Assembly (NCBI RefSeq): GCF_030503435.1
Contig: NZ_JAUKPO010000008.1
Span: 62,001-126,000, forward strand
From: Rhodocytophaga aerolata
GTDB taxonomy: Bacteria > Bacteroidota > Bacteroidia > Cytophagales > 172606-1
Length of the DNA stretch: 64,000 bases
Direction of reading: 5' to 3'
Made by a program: the position numbers and the translations under genes. The notes under the pieces are model-generated. The model ran no database searches and was not told the origin of the DNA. It saw only the letters and a program-made list of their open reading frames with translations. Below are positions 55,365 through 63,543 of the stretch, piece by piece. Within the stretch, counting starts at the first letter, position 1, and every line of letters starts with the position of its first letter.

Positions 55365-55715
55365 TTAATTGCAGGTCTTTTGGCGGCATAACAGCCGGGC
55401 ATCTTCTTCACTGCTGGCAATCGGAATTACTTCTTCAAGACCGGTAACGGCAAAAATATTCCGTATACTTGGGCTCATGCTGTAGAAGACAATACTTTTG
55501 TCTTGCTCTCTCATCCGCCGGATATGGTAGATAAATGCCCCTATACCGGCAGCAGAAATATAGGTTAGCAGCGTAAAGTTTACCAGAATAAACTTCTGCT
55601 CCCGCTTGAGTATGTCTTCCAGCAGTTTATCTACTAATATGGAGGAAGAAGCATCCAGGTCGCCCTCCAGGGAGATAAAACACGAATCGGTATCTATACG
55701 GGTAGACAGCTGCAT
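55365..55715 (-). CDS. STAS-domain protein (anti-sigma antagonist fold)
   Basis: The 116-residue protein is one STAS domain, with FISLEGDLDASSSILVDKLL at the start and the loop LLTYISAAGIGAF, where SpoIIAA-type proteins carry the phosphorylated Ser in DSSG. Here the equivalent stretch is ISAAG, so the acceptor Ser is probably replaced by Ala. It may therefore bind a partner without a kinase-controlled switch, or the neighbouring Ser may serve. It is convergent with the receiver gene. Confidence 0.87.
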   Translation of the reverse strand: MQLSTRIDTDSCFISLEGDLDASSSILVDKLLEDILKREQKFILVNFTLLTYISAAGIGAFIYHIRRMREQDKSIVFYSMSPSIRNIFAVTGLEEVIPIASSEEDARLLCRQKTCN

Positions 55716-55809
55716 GGAGTTCCTGGAATGAAAGGTGGTACTAAATATAAGAAACTCCGGCTAATAATCTAGCTTTTTTCTCAAAAACTCCGCCTTGGTT
55801 TTCAGCCGT

Positions 55810-56460
55810 TTACTTTTTACCTCCTTGTGCAGATGGTAGCAGGGTATTGTTTTTTAACACATATTCTATCGTACGTTTGCCGGTTTTGCCCTTATCTTTA
55901 GTTGAAACCAGAAACTCCCGGATAATTTTATTTCCTTTTACAAAAAAGCTGTCCTGCCCCTGGTAGCCTTCTAAAAAATCGGTGGTTAATTCAGGCAAGG
56001 TAATCTTGTTCTGGTTATTCAAACTATCTATTTCATGGACAATTAAGGTTCCTTTCTGATCTTGCGGAGATTTAATGGAAATAATTATTTCCATTTGTTT
56101 GTCTGCATCCATATCGGTAGCATAGGCTTGTACTATGCGTCCTTTCTTATCACCGGTAATAGATGTAAATTTTTGTCCATCATTCGACGATTTTATAATC
56201 AGATAATTTCCCGAAGCCATGGTGCCTAGGCCCAACACATGGAAGGTCATATTCTGTACGTTCAGCTTCCGGTGGAATGTAAACAACTCAGTTAGATCCC
56301 CGGCTTGTGCCTCAGGTTCTACCACAAATGTGTCTGTAGCTTGCTGTACAGGTGTATCGGCGGCAATGCTAACGGTAGCAGCACCATTATTTTCTGTACA
56401 ACTACTTAGTATACCTACCCAATAAAGCAGGCTGATTAATAATTTTCCTGAGCGCATCAT
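55810..56460 (-). CDS. Lipoprotein with PliI-like (lysozyme inhibitor) C-terminal domain
   Basis: A lipoprotein signal peptide with Cys21 (ILSSC) opens this 216-residue protein. After a short Ala/Thr linker, the body runs GRIVQAYATDMDADKQMEII, GTLIVHEIDSL, then GYQGQDSFFVKGNKIIREF, resembling the pattern of PliI-type inhibitors of invertebrate lysozyme. The resemblance is by motif order, not by a full alignment, so function is moderate inference. It would face the periplasm or cell surface. Confidence 0.74.
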   Translation of the reverse strand: MMRSGKLLISLLYWVGILSSCTENNGAATVSIAADTPVQQATDTFVVEPEAQAGDLTELFTFHRKLNVQNMTFHVLGLGTMASGNYLIIKSSNDGQKFTSITGDKKGRIVQAYATDMDADKQMEIIISIKSPQDQKGTLIVHEIDSLNNQNKITLPELTTDFLEGYQGQDSFFVKGNKIIREFLVSTKDKGKTGKRTIEYVLKNNTLLPSAQGGKK

Positions 56461-56588
56461 TTAAAGAAGTTAGCAGGTTCCTGTAGCAAGTGCTAATGAA
56501 CATACAGGCACCTAATGGCTTAGATATACTGTTTCTAGGGAAAGAATGTTGTGTAGGATGTAATTTCCCTTCTGCCACACAAAGAAAA

Positions 56589-56641
56589 AACCCACAAGGA
56601 TGGCCAGATACTAACTATCTGACGCTAAAACCTTGCGGGTT
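56589..56641 (-). terminator. Distal intrinsic terminator (minus strand)
   Basis: AACCCACAAGG (56589-56599) pairs with CCTTGCGGGTT (56631-56641) with one mismatch, and an inner CAGATA/TATCTG stem continues the fold. T6 follows on the minus strand. It is the second of two tandem terminators. Confidence 0.65.
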
Positions 56642-56676
56642 ATTCTATATACTTTGTAAGTAAAATGCATAAAAAA

Positions 56677-56728
56677 GCATTACAGAAATTCTTCTCAACT
56701 GCTTCTCCCTTCCGACTTTCTGTAATGC
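56677..56728 (-). terminator. Proximal terminator-like inverted repeat (minus strand)
   Basis: A 12-base arm (56677-56688) pairs exactly with 56717-56728 across a 28-base loop, and the minus strand continues with T6. The large loop is unusual, but the T run and position after the DUF5060 gene fit a terminator. Confidence 0.6.
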
Positions 56729-56961
56729 TAGTATTCTAAACAAGTTTACACTGTCCTATCTTTATTCCCCTCTTTCTAATCTTGCTTGGTATAGGGATAT
56801 ATACGGGCTTGTTATAGAAGGGTTATCATCAAAGAGCATAATTTTTCATTTTTTTTGAAAATATTTTATCTATTTCGTTTTAAACAAGAAAACACCTGAT
56901 AAATAATGCAAATTGGTAACAAATAAAATTGCCATACCTTACTTAATACCCGCTGATCGGC

Positions 56962-58644
56962 TTAGTTTTTTGCCTGAATGATAAATGCCCAGTCACCGGA
57001 AAGTTCCTTGGGATATTGCCAGGCTGCCTGGTCTGCTTGTACATCTGGCAAGCGGGTTTCTTCGCCAGTACGGGGGTTCATCATGGTCACCTGATACGAT
57101 TGTCCTTTTTCCAAGTTTACCCGGCAATACGGCAAACGGCTGTAGATGAGGTATTGCTGCCCTGGTTCTGCCAGACAAAGATTGCCATAGTTTACCAGCT
57201 CCGGATGTGGATTCATTTTCCAGTAGGCTACTTTGCTGAAAATAACTGTAATATATCCATACCCTTGCAGCATGGTCATGGAGTCGTTGCCACGTCCATT
57301 AATCCAGCCACCGCCAGTATCTGCTCCAGCACCAGTGCCATCATTGGCTCTTTCGCCGGTGGTCTGGTAGCCGCCAGCCATATAAATTTCCCAGGCTAGC
57401 TGGCGGCGGTTATCCGCAGAACGCCCGTTTTCCACTTTTTTCGCATTAGCGCCGCATCCCCATTCCGGATAATGATCTTCATACCCATATTCTTCATTCA
57501 CTTGTGGCAGTATCCGTCCGGTTTCTGCTTGTTTCTGGCGGCAACTGGTTATAAACGCATAGCCGCCGCATTCATCCCACGACTGATACAAAACTACATC
57601 TACCCAGGGTGATTTGCGGAAGGGAAAATCTGCATGTCCATGTACCGATATCAGATGTTTGGCAGGATCAATCGCTTTAAGCAGCGTACCCATTTTTTCC
57701 ACCCATTCCTCCGACCGGAAAAGGTGATATTCGTTGGTAACATCCCACATAACGTTTTCAAACGCCCAGTAACGGGCAACGGCATACTGGTAGTACCGCT
57801 GTTCGTCAGCATTGCCCATGTTGGCCTTTTTAAAAGGATCGCAGCCATGGTCGAGGCCATCTACATAAAAAATGAGTGAAACCACTATTCCTTTGTCTCT
57901 GGCATGTCTCACCAGATTGTCCAGTTTTTGCCAATGAGAGACATTAAACCGGCTTACATCAAAGCCCGGATTATCCAGATCTGCTGGCCGCTCGGCTACC
58001 CAGGGGTTAAGCATGAAGGTAAATTTATCTGATTCCTTTACCATAGGTTCCGACCAACGGCTACCATCGTCTTGCCGCCCGTTTATGGCTACCCGGATAC
58101 GGTTCACCTTCAAAGCTGCCAGCCGGTCAATAGCGTTGATAATAACGGCATCCTCTTTCCAGCCGAGCATCCAGTACGTAGTGGTACTATTCCAGAAAAA
58201 ATGTTCACCTGATCCTTCCCTCTTAAAATGCCAGGGATTTTCTTCATCTACCCGTAAAGGGCCATGCCTGCCAGACTGTACAGCCTGAAAATTTCCTGTG
58301 TATGCTTGTTTTTTACCTTCTCTATGGATAATTATTTGGTAGCTGTATCTGCCGGGTTTGGTAGGCATAAACCGGATTTTATGCACTTCACCCTCCTGGC
58401 TGTCGCAGAAGCCCTGGACCTGGGTTACTTCCCCACTCTGGTGAGTAAATTTTCCTTCTACAGTAACTTCTGTAAAGGGGTTGTAGGAAACCGGAGTTTT
58501 TGAAGAAAAGCTAAGTTCCAGAAAATCATAAACTTCTACCTGTTTTGCGGGCTGCGGCTTGCTTACCGGGCCGGACGTGTTGTTTGCTAATACGTGTGTG
58601 GCTATGCACACAAAGCATAAAAATAAATTGATATATTTCACCAT
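56962..58644 (-). CDS. Secreted DUF5060 / TIM-barrel glycoside hydrolase-like protein
   Basis: The 560-residue protein has a signal peptide (about 1-20), an N-terminal DUF5060 beta-sandwich (about 35-125), then a TIM barrel (about 130-480) with WDVTNEYH (Asn304-Glu305, the acid/base pair of clan GH-A) and VNEEYGYE (Glu384 or Glu385 as nucleophile). The C-terminal part is a small beta domain. It would cut a plant or algal polysaccharide outside the cytoplasm. The exact GH family is not readable. It is a single gene; no SusC/SusD pair is adjacent. Confidence 0.88.
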   Translation of the reverse strand: MVKYINLFLCFVCIATHVLANNTSGPVSKPQPAKQVEVYDFLELSFSSKTPVSYNPFTEVTVEGKFTHQSGEVTQVQGFCDSQEGEVHKIRFMPTKPGRYSYQIIIHREGKKQAYTGNFQAVQSGRHGPLRVDEENPWHFKREGSGEHFFWNSTTTYWMLGWKEDAVIINAIDRLAALKVNRIRVAINGRQDDGSRWSEPMVKESDKFTFMLNPWVAERPADLDNPGFDVSRFNVSHWQKLDNLVRHARDKGIVVSLIFYVDGLDHGCDPFKKANMGNADEQRYYQYAVARYWAFENVMWDVTNEYHLFRSEEWVEKMGTLLKAIDPAKHLISVHGHADFPFRKSPWVDVVLYQSWDECGGYAFITSCRQKQAETGRILPQVNEEYGYEDHYPEWGCGANAKKVENGRSADNRRQLAWEIYMAGGYQTTGERANDGTGAGADTGGGWINGRGNDSMTMLQGYGYITVIFSKVAYWKMNPHPELVNYGNLCLAEPGQQYLIYSRLPYCRVNLEKGQSYQVTMMNPRTGEETRLPDVQADQAAWQYPKELSGDWAFIIQAKN

Positions 58645-58757
58645 AAAATATTGCTTGGGCAGTGACGGTTCTCAATCTACAAATTATTTACCGGCCTTTC
58701 AACACCTACGAATCCTGATCAGTATCCGTCTGCCTGCCTGTTAACTGACTATTTTTT

Positions 58758-59468
58758 TTAACGGTAAATACTGGTTGCCATCTTTCTGTTGAGCAGGAAA
58801 ATAGCCACCATATAGAGGGCAAATCCACTGCTTAAATAAAGCAGAAATTGAGGCGTATTTTCTGCCATTTCCAGACTGCGGTACGACCAGTAGGTGGGTA
58901 TAACAGCCGCCAGATGCATCCAGGGAGAAGGAACAAAATAAATCAAAGCAGGCAGGATAAGCAACAGATTGATAATTTTCATTTGTGCCAGGCCCTCAAT
59001 CCGGTTCTGCGAAAAAGCCCCCAGCAACAAAGCAATTAAGGGAGCGGCCAGGCTAAACTGAAAAGCAAGAAGCCATTCTTTGACCAGTGTTAAAGACACA
59101 ATTTGTCCGTAATGAAGCAGAAAAAAATTAACCAGCGAAGAAATACCCAGCCCAAAGAGCATTCTGGATAATACCAGGTTTAGCGGTTTAACCGGTAATA
59201 TGCGGATCACCTGCCAGATGTTTTCCTCTTTTTCTTCCAGAAACAAAAACCCATAAATAAACCCGAACATAATGGCAGATTGCAGGCAGGCCCACATCAG
59301 AATTACCTGACTGTAGGGCTGTATAACAGGAAAATTGTTCAAGATAGCAGGTAAACCCCATCGGATTAAGGTAAAAGACATAAACGGGAAAAAGAGCAAT
59401 ACCTTAAACACAGGATCGCGGAAGGTGGAACGAAGGTCGCTAATGCTCAGGCTAATCAGGTAATTCAT
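58758..59468 (-). CDS. ABC-2-type exporter permease subunit
   Basis: The 236-residue protein has six membrane helices and a soluble loop with EKEENIWQVIRILPVKPLNLVLSR, similar to permeases of two-permease ABC exporters (such as the fluoroquinolone-type systems). There is no ATPase domain, so the nucleotide-binding subunit is elsewhere. The partial permease at 63544-64000 shows the same I-x-x-LP...LS pattern in the matching loop, so the two are likely the two halves of one exporter, now split by the three-gene cassette. Confidence 0.82.
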   Translation of the reverse strand: MNYLISLSISDLRSTFRDPVFKVLLFFPFMSFTLIRWGLPAILNNFPVIQPYSQVILMWACLQSAIMFGFIYGFLFLEEKEENIWQVIRILPVKPLNLVLSRMLFGLGISSLVNFFLLHYGQIVSLTLVKEWLLAFQFSLAAPLIALLLGAFSQNRIEGLAQMKIINLLLILPALIYFVPSPWMHLAAVIPTYWSYRSLEMAENTPQFLLYLSSGFALYMVAIFLLNRKMATSIYR

Positions 59469-59723
59469 GGGTTAGTTAAATCTACAAAGGCTCCGCTTAA
59501 AGGTACAGGAAGTTTTCAAGGCAAACCAGGTAATATCCCGGACTCAGAAAAAACATCTTTCCGGAAAACGGCGTACAACCAGATAGTGCTTGACCATTCA
59601 TCCGGCATTTTAGCTGACAAAACCGGATGTACGCTTGTGCACCGGGCAAGGCTGATCGTATAGCCCGTTAACTGCCTGGCTCTTTAGTTACTGATTTAAG
59701 CTTTTATTTTACTTGTCTTGTTT

Positions 59724-60527
59724 ATGAACGAACCCATATTTTCTATACAAACAGCCGATAGCCCTCTGATAGCGGCGGCAATACACGATGGAAGCCGTAT
59801 CCGCCCAGAACTTCACCCATACCTATCCCTGGACACAGCAGGGCGGTTGCGGGAAGAAGATCCGCATACAGCTCAATGGACCAGTATAGCTCCTACCCGC
59901 ATCATTGGCTTGCATTCGCGTTTCGAAGTAGATTTGAACCGCGCCAGGCAAAAAGCCATTTACCTTACGCCAGAAGATGCCTGGGGCTTGACTGTGTGGA
60001 AAGAAGCCTTACCCGATGAAGTCATAAACCGGTCTCTGGCTAGCTACGATGCTTTTTATAGAGAAATAAAAAAGGTACTGACAGCTATTGTAGAAAAGCA
60101 TGGCAGCTTTGTGGTGTACGACCTGCACAGTTATAATCACCGCCGAGAAGGGGCCAACGGGCAGGAGGCTGATCCGAAGGAAAATCCGGAAGTAAACATA
60201 GGCACTGCCAACATCAACCGGCAACGCTGGGCACCAGTAGTAGATCAGTTTATAGATGATCTACGCAGCTTTCCTTTCCAGGGCAGGCATCTGGATGTAC
60301 GGGAGAATGTTAAGTTTAAAGGAGGGTATTTTTCGCAGTGGATACACGAACAATTTCCTGAAGAGAGCTGTGTAATGGCTATTGAATTCAAAAAAATATT
60401 TATGAACGAATGGACCGGAGAAGTATATCCGGGCTGGCTGGAGTCTATACAGGATGCCCTAACATCTACCGTTCCGGGTGTATTGAAAGCACGTGAAAGC
60501 GTACAAGTAAACCAGTTGCAACGATGA
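59724..60527 (+). CDS. N-formylglutamate amidohydrolase-family protein
   Basis: The 267-residue protein (ATG at 59724; a TTG two codons upstream is possible) matches the N-formylglutamate amidohydrolase family: AAIHDGSRIRPELHPYL with metal-binding His/Asp, VDLNRARQKAI near 73, VVYDLHSYNHRREG near 130 and a C-terminal CVMAIEFKKIFMNEWTG. Classical members finish histidine breakdown, but no hut genes are near. It overlaps the next gene by four bases (ATGA), so its activity is more likely tied to that gene's product. Confidence 0.88.
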   Translation: MNEPIFSIQTADSPLIAAAIHDGSRIRPELHPYLSLDTAGRLREEDPHTAQWTSIAPTRIIGLHSRFEVDLNRARQKAIYLTPEDAWGLTVWKEALPDEVINRSLASYDAFYREIKKVLTAIVEKHGSFVVYDLHSYNHRREGANGQEADPKENPEVNIGTANINRQRWAPVVDQFIDDLRSFPFQGRHLDVRENVKFKGGYFSQWIHEQFPEESCVMAIEFKKIFMNEWTGEVYPGWLESIQDALTSTVPGVLKARESVQVNQLQR

Positions 60528-62422
60528 TAGCAGAAATTACCGATGAGTTTATTCATAAAGTTTCCAGGAGGTTAAAACAAGGGAAAGGGATCAGGTGGAA
60601 AATACCCCCTCATGGCTGTATTCACATAGACCGCCCCTTGCCTTTTCTCTGTATCTACCGGTATTCCGACCATTCGCCTGATAAATGGACCGGGCAGCTT
60701 ATCCGCTCGGAAGCATCGTACCTTATTGCTTCTGCTTCGCAAGCTGCCAGGCTTTCCGAGCTGGTAAAAAGTATTACGGAAACACTTTCTGATCAGTTTG
60801 GTGCTTGCCTGCTTATTGAGGTATGGGCAGCATCTCCGCAAGAAATACTTACCTCTCCTACGCCTACTTTCCGGATTTTTGGTCCTCCTGTAGAAAAATC
60901 GGTAGTGGTAGAGAAGTTTGCTGAAAATCTCCGGCAACTAAACTTACTCCATCTACCCACCTCCGTGGAACTAAGGGAAGAGAATCGGCGACAGCCCGTT
61001 GAGATGCCTGCTTTGCTCAGGCATGAATCTCTAAAAACAACCGAATGTTTGTCGCTAGGTCTGGAGATACAGCCGTTTTACCTCAATACCAGTCTACATT
61101 CGGTTTATCCCTTATCTCTGCGCCTGCTAAACCGCGAATTGTCCAAAGCCCTTAAGAGTACTTTTTTTGAATTTGTACGCCTGGAAACAACCCATACTAT
61201 CTCTGCTTTTCAGGAACTAGGAAATACACATATAGACCGGGCTGTATGGGAAGCAGACCAACAGCTGGCGCAGATTAGCCAGTCTTTTCAGTTTTTGCTG
61301 CTGGTGACACCCATCAATGCCAAAGAAGCCTGGGAAGAATTTAAAGAAACAAAATTCAAAAAGCCGCCACATTTTCATTACCGGCTGTTGCCCATCGATC
61401 CGGATGTAGTAAAAAGAGAGCTATATAACATTCCTATTGAAAAAATTACCGATCCTACTCTGGCTTATATACTCCGGGACAAGCGGCACGAACTCGACAA
61501 AATGATTACTATGCTAGCTGATAGGAACACCCCTAACTTCCGCCTGAGCAGCCTGCAATTGTTTGGAGGGGTCTCTACAAGTTTAAGGCAAACCGCTGAA
61601 CAGCTGCTGCAGTTGCTGCCTATGAAAGAGGATAGCGAAACCCAACCAGATACCGTATCAGCTCAGGAGTTTGCCCGCAGGGCTCTGGAAGAGATTGACT
61701 ATTTCCGTGCCCAGTATGCTGACGTGGCAGCCACCGTAAAAATCCGCGACGATGTGGTAGGACTGATGGTGTCGGAGGGAAATCTACACATACAGGCGCA
61801 GTCCCGCATTCCCCGGAAACGGGTCGAGGCACTCATTCAGCACGAAGTAGGCACGCATATTCTTACCTATTATAATGGCAAAGCGCAGCCGCTGCAACAG
61901 TTATATTGCGGGGTGCCCGGATACGAAGAACTGCAGGAAGGCCTGGCTGTGCTAAGTGAATACTTGGTAGGAGGCCTTACCCATGCACGCCTCCGGCTAC
62001 TGGCCGCCAGGGTGATAGCCGTGTCAGATATGATCGACGGAGCCTCTTTTCAGCAAGTGTTCAGTCAATTAACAGAGCAATATGGTTTTGCTCCACTCTC
62101 AGCCTTTAATGTAGCGATGCGGGTATTCCGGGGAGGAGGCCTGACCAAAGACGCTGTATACCTGCGTGGGCTGGTAAGCTTGCTGGTTTATTTACGAGAA
62201 GGAAATGAGCTGGAACCTTTGCTACTAGGTAAAATCCGGCAAGACTATATTCCCATCGTACAGGAACTGATCTACCGCCGGGTACTTCGTACCATTCCTA
62301 TTAAACCCAGGTACCTGTCTGATCCACTGGCACTTGCCAAGCTCAGACAACTTAAAAAAGAGGGTACCGTATTTACATTACTTAACCCACATCCCCATGA
62401 AAATCGCATTTTTAGTGAATGA
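60524..62422 (+). CDS. QEGLA-motif (DUF1704) metalloprotein, MATCAP-like
   Basis: The 632-residue protein belongs to the DUF1704 family that also includes the human microtubule tyrosine carboxypeptidases (MATCAP). The metal motif HEVGTH is at 440-445 (HExxxH), and YEELQEGLAVLSEY at 467-480 holds the QEGLA sequence (471-475), whose Glu is the likely third metal ligand. The first 330 residues are a less conserved N-terminal part. NCBI names the family a flavohemoglobin-expression modulator from early genetics; carboxypeptidase action is an inference from the eukaryotic relatives. It is translationally coupled on both sides. Confidence 0.92.
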   Translation: MIAEITDEFIHKVSRRLKQGKGIRWKIPPHGCIHIDRPLPFLCIYRYSDHSPDKWTGQLIRSEASYLIASASQAARLSELVKSITETLSDQFGACLLIEVWAASPQEILTSPTPTFRIFGPPVEKSVVVEKFAENLRQLNLLHLPTSVELREENRRQPVEMPALLRHESLKTTECLSLGLEIQPFYLNTSLHSVYPLSLRLLNRELSKALKSTFFEFVRLETTHTISAFQELGNTHIDRAVWEADQQLAQISQSFQFLLLVTPINAKEAWEEFKETKFKKPPHFHYRLLPIDPDVVKRELYNIPIEKITDPTLAYILRDKRHELDKMITMLADRNTPNFRLSSLQLFGGVSTSLRQTAEQLLQLLPMKEDSETQPDTVSAQEFARRALEEIDYFRAQYADVAATVKIRDDVVGLMVSEGNLHIQAQSRIPRKRVEALIQHEVGTHILTYYNGKAQPLQQLYCGVPGYEELQEGLAVLSEYLVGGLTHARLRLLAARVIAVSDMIDGASFQQVFSQLTEQYGFAPLSAFNVAMRVFRGGGLTKDAVYLRGLVSLLVYLREGNELEPLLLGKIRQDYIPIVQELIYRRVLRTIPIKPRYLSDPLALAKLRQLKKEGTVFTLLNPHPHENRIFSE

Positions 62423-63443
62423 CATACAAACCGAAGAACCCTCGTATACCACAACTTTCCTGGCGCATAAAATGCATACCCTGGGACATGAAGTATACCA
62501 GATGGGAGTAGGTGAACTGGCCTACTACCCGGAAGGCCATATGGGCGCAACTGCCCACCGGGTGCCTGCCGCCAAATATAAAACAGCAGAAAACTACCTG
62601 GATGCCCTGCAAAGTGAAAAAGCCATTATAGAGAAAATAACCGCGCCCGATCTGGATATAATTATGCTCCGCAACGACCCGGCTTCAGAAGGAGAAGGAC
62701 GCGACTGGGCCAGAAACGCAGGTATTGTATTCGGACAGCTGGCTTTACGGAATGGTGTAATTGTGCTGAATGACCCTAACAGCCTGGCCGATGCCATTAA
62801 TAAAATGTATTTTCAGCATTTCCCAGAAAGTGTTCGCCCCTTAACCCTGATCACACGCGACAAGGAAGAAATCCGCCGGTTTTTTGCAGACCTGAAAGGA
62901 AACATGATTTTGAAACCCTTACAGGGCTCTGGTGGGGCAAATGTATTTATGGTCCGGAAAGACGATGCCACCAACCTAAACCAGATGATAGAAGCCATTT
63001 CCCGTGACGGCTACATTATTGCCCAGGAATACTTGCCAAAAGCTGCAGAAGGAGATATCAGGCTTTTTGTAGTAAATGGGCAGGCACTTAAACATAAAAA
63101 TAAATATGCTGCCCTGAAACGGGTAAGCAAAAAAGGAGACGTACGGAATAATATTCACGCCGGAGGATCTGTAGAAAAGGCTGAAATAACCGACGAAATG
63201 CTGGAGTTAGTAGAACTGGTACGGCCAAAACTCATAAATGACGGTATGTTTATGGTGGGCCTGGATATTGTCGGAAATAAGCTAATGGAAATCAATGTAT
63301 TTACTCCTGGTGGGCTACATACGTGCAGCAAACTGGAAGGTGTAGATTTTTCAGAACCAGTGATTGAAGCATTGGAAAGAAAAGTGCACCATAAAAAAGC
63401 CTATGAGACGGAGGTAAGCAATAAGACAATTGCTGTTATTTAA
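62397..63443 (+). CDS. Glutathione-synthase-like ATP-grasp ligase
   Basis: The 348-residue protein (ATG at 62397, 26 bases inside the preceding gene; the frame opens further upstream) has an N-terminal domain like GshB (KIAFLVNDIQTEEPSYTTTFLAHKMHTLGHEVY), DPASEGEG, and the ATP-grasp core GNMILKPLQGSGGANVFMV, QEYLPKAAEGDIRLFVV, LDIVGNKLMEINVFTPGG. ATP-grasp enzymes join a carboxylate to an amine. True GSH synthesis is possible, but no gamma-glutamylcysteine ligase is near. As third member of the cassette it may add a residue to a peptide or protein that the upstream enzymes process. Confidence 0.93.
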   Translation: MKIAFLVNDIQTEEPSYTTTFLAHKMHTLGHEVYQMGVGELAYYPEGHMGATAHRVPAAKYKTAENYLDALQSEKAIIEKITAPDLDIIMLRNDPASEGEGRDWARNAGIVFGQLALRNGVIVLNDPNSLADAINKMYFQHFPESVRPLTLITRDKEEIRRFFADLKGNMILKPLQGSGGANVFMVRKDDATNLNQMIEAISRDGYIIAQEYLPKAAEGDIRLFVVNGQALKHKNKYAALKRVSKKGDVRNNIHAGGSVEKAEITDEMLELVELVRPKLINDGMFMVGLDIVGNKLMEINVFTPGGLHTCSKLEGVDFSEPVIEALERKVHHKKAYETEVSNKTIAVI

Positions 63444-63463
63444 CAGTTTTAACCCGGTTCTTA

Positions 63464-63499
63464 AGAAGCAGACAGGCACCTCATCGCTTGTCTGCTTCT
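63464..63499. terminator. Hairpin between ATP-grasp and ABC permease genes
   Basis: AGAAGCAGACA (63464-63474) pairs exactly with TGTCTGCTTCT (63489-63499), with a 14-base loop. It lies between the ends of two convergent genes and could end both; T runs are short. Confidence 0.62.
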
Positions 63500-63543
63500 G
63501 TGTTTCCCCTACACAGACTTTTTTGCTAATTACAGGCACTGGT

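Larger units (their letters stand above)
56461..56961. other. Gene-free stretch with two tandem minus-strand terminators
   Basis: No supported gene on either strand. Two hairpins followed by T runs on the minus strand lie at 56677-56728 and 56589-56641; the nearest minus-strand stop upstream of them is that of the DUF5060 gene at 56962, some 230 bases away. Confidence 0.6.

Noticed and set aside
60572-62797. Minus-strand frames opposite the QEGLA/ATP-grasp genes
   Set aside because: Shadows of strongly conserved plus-strand proteins.
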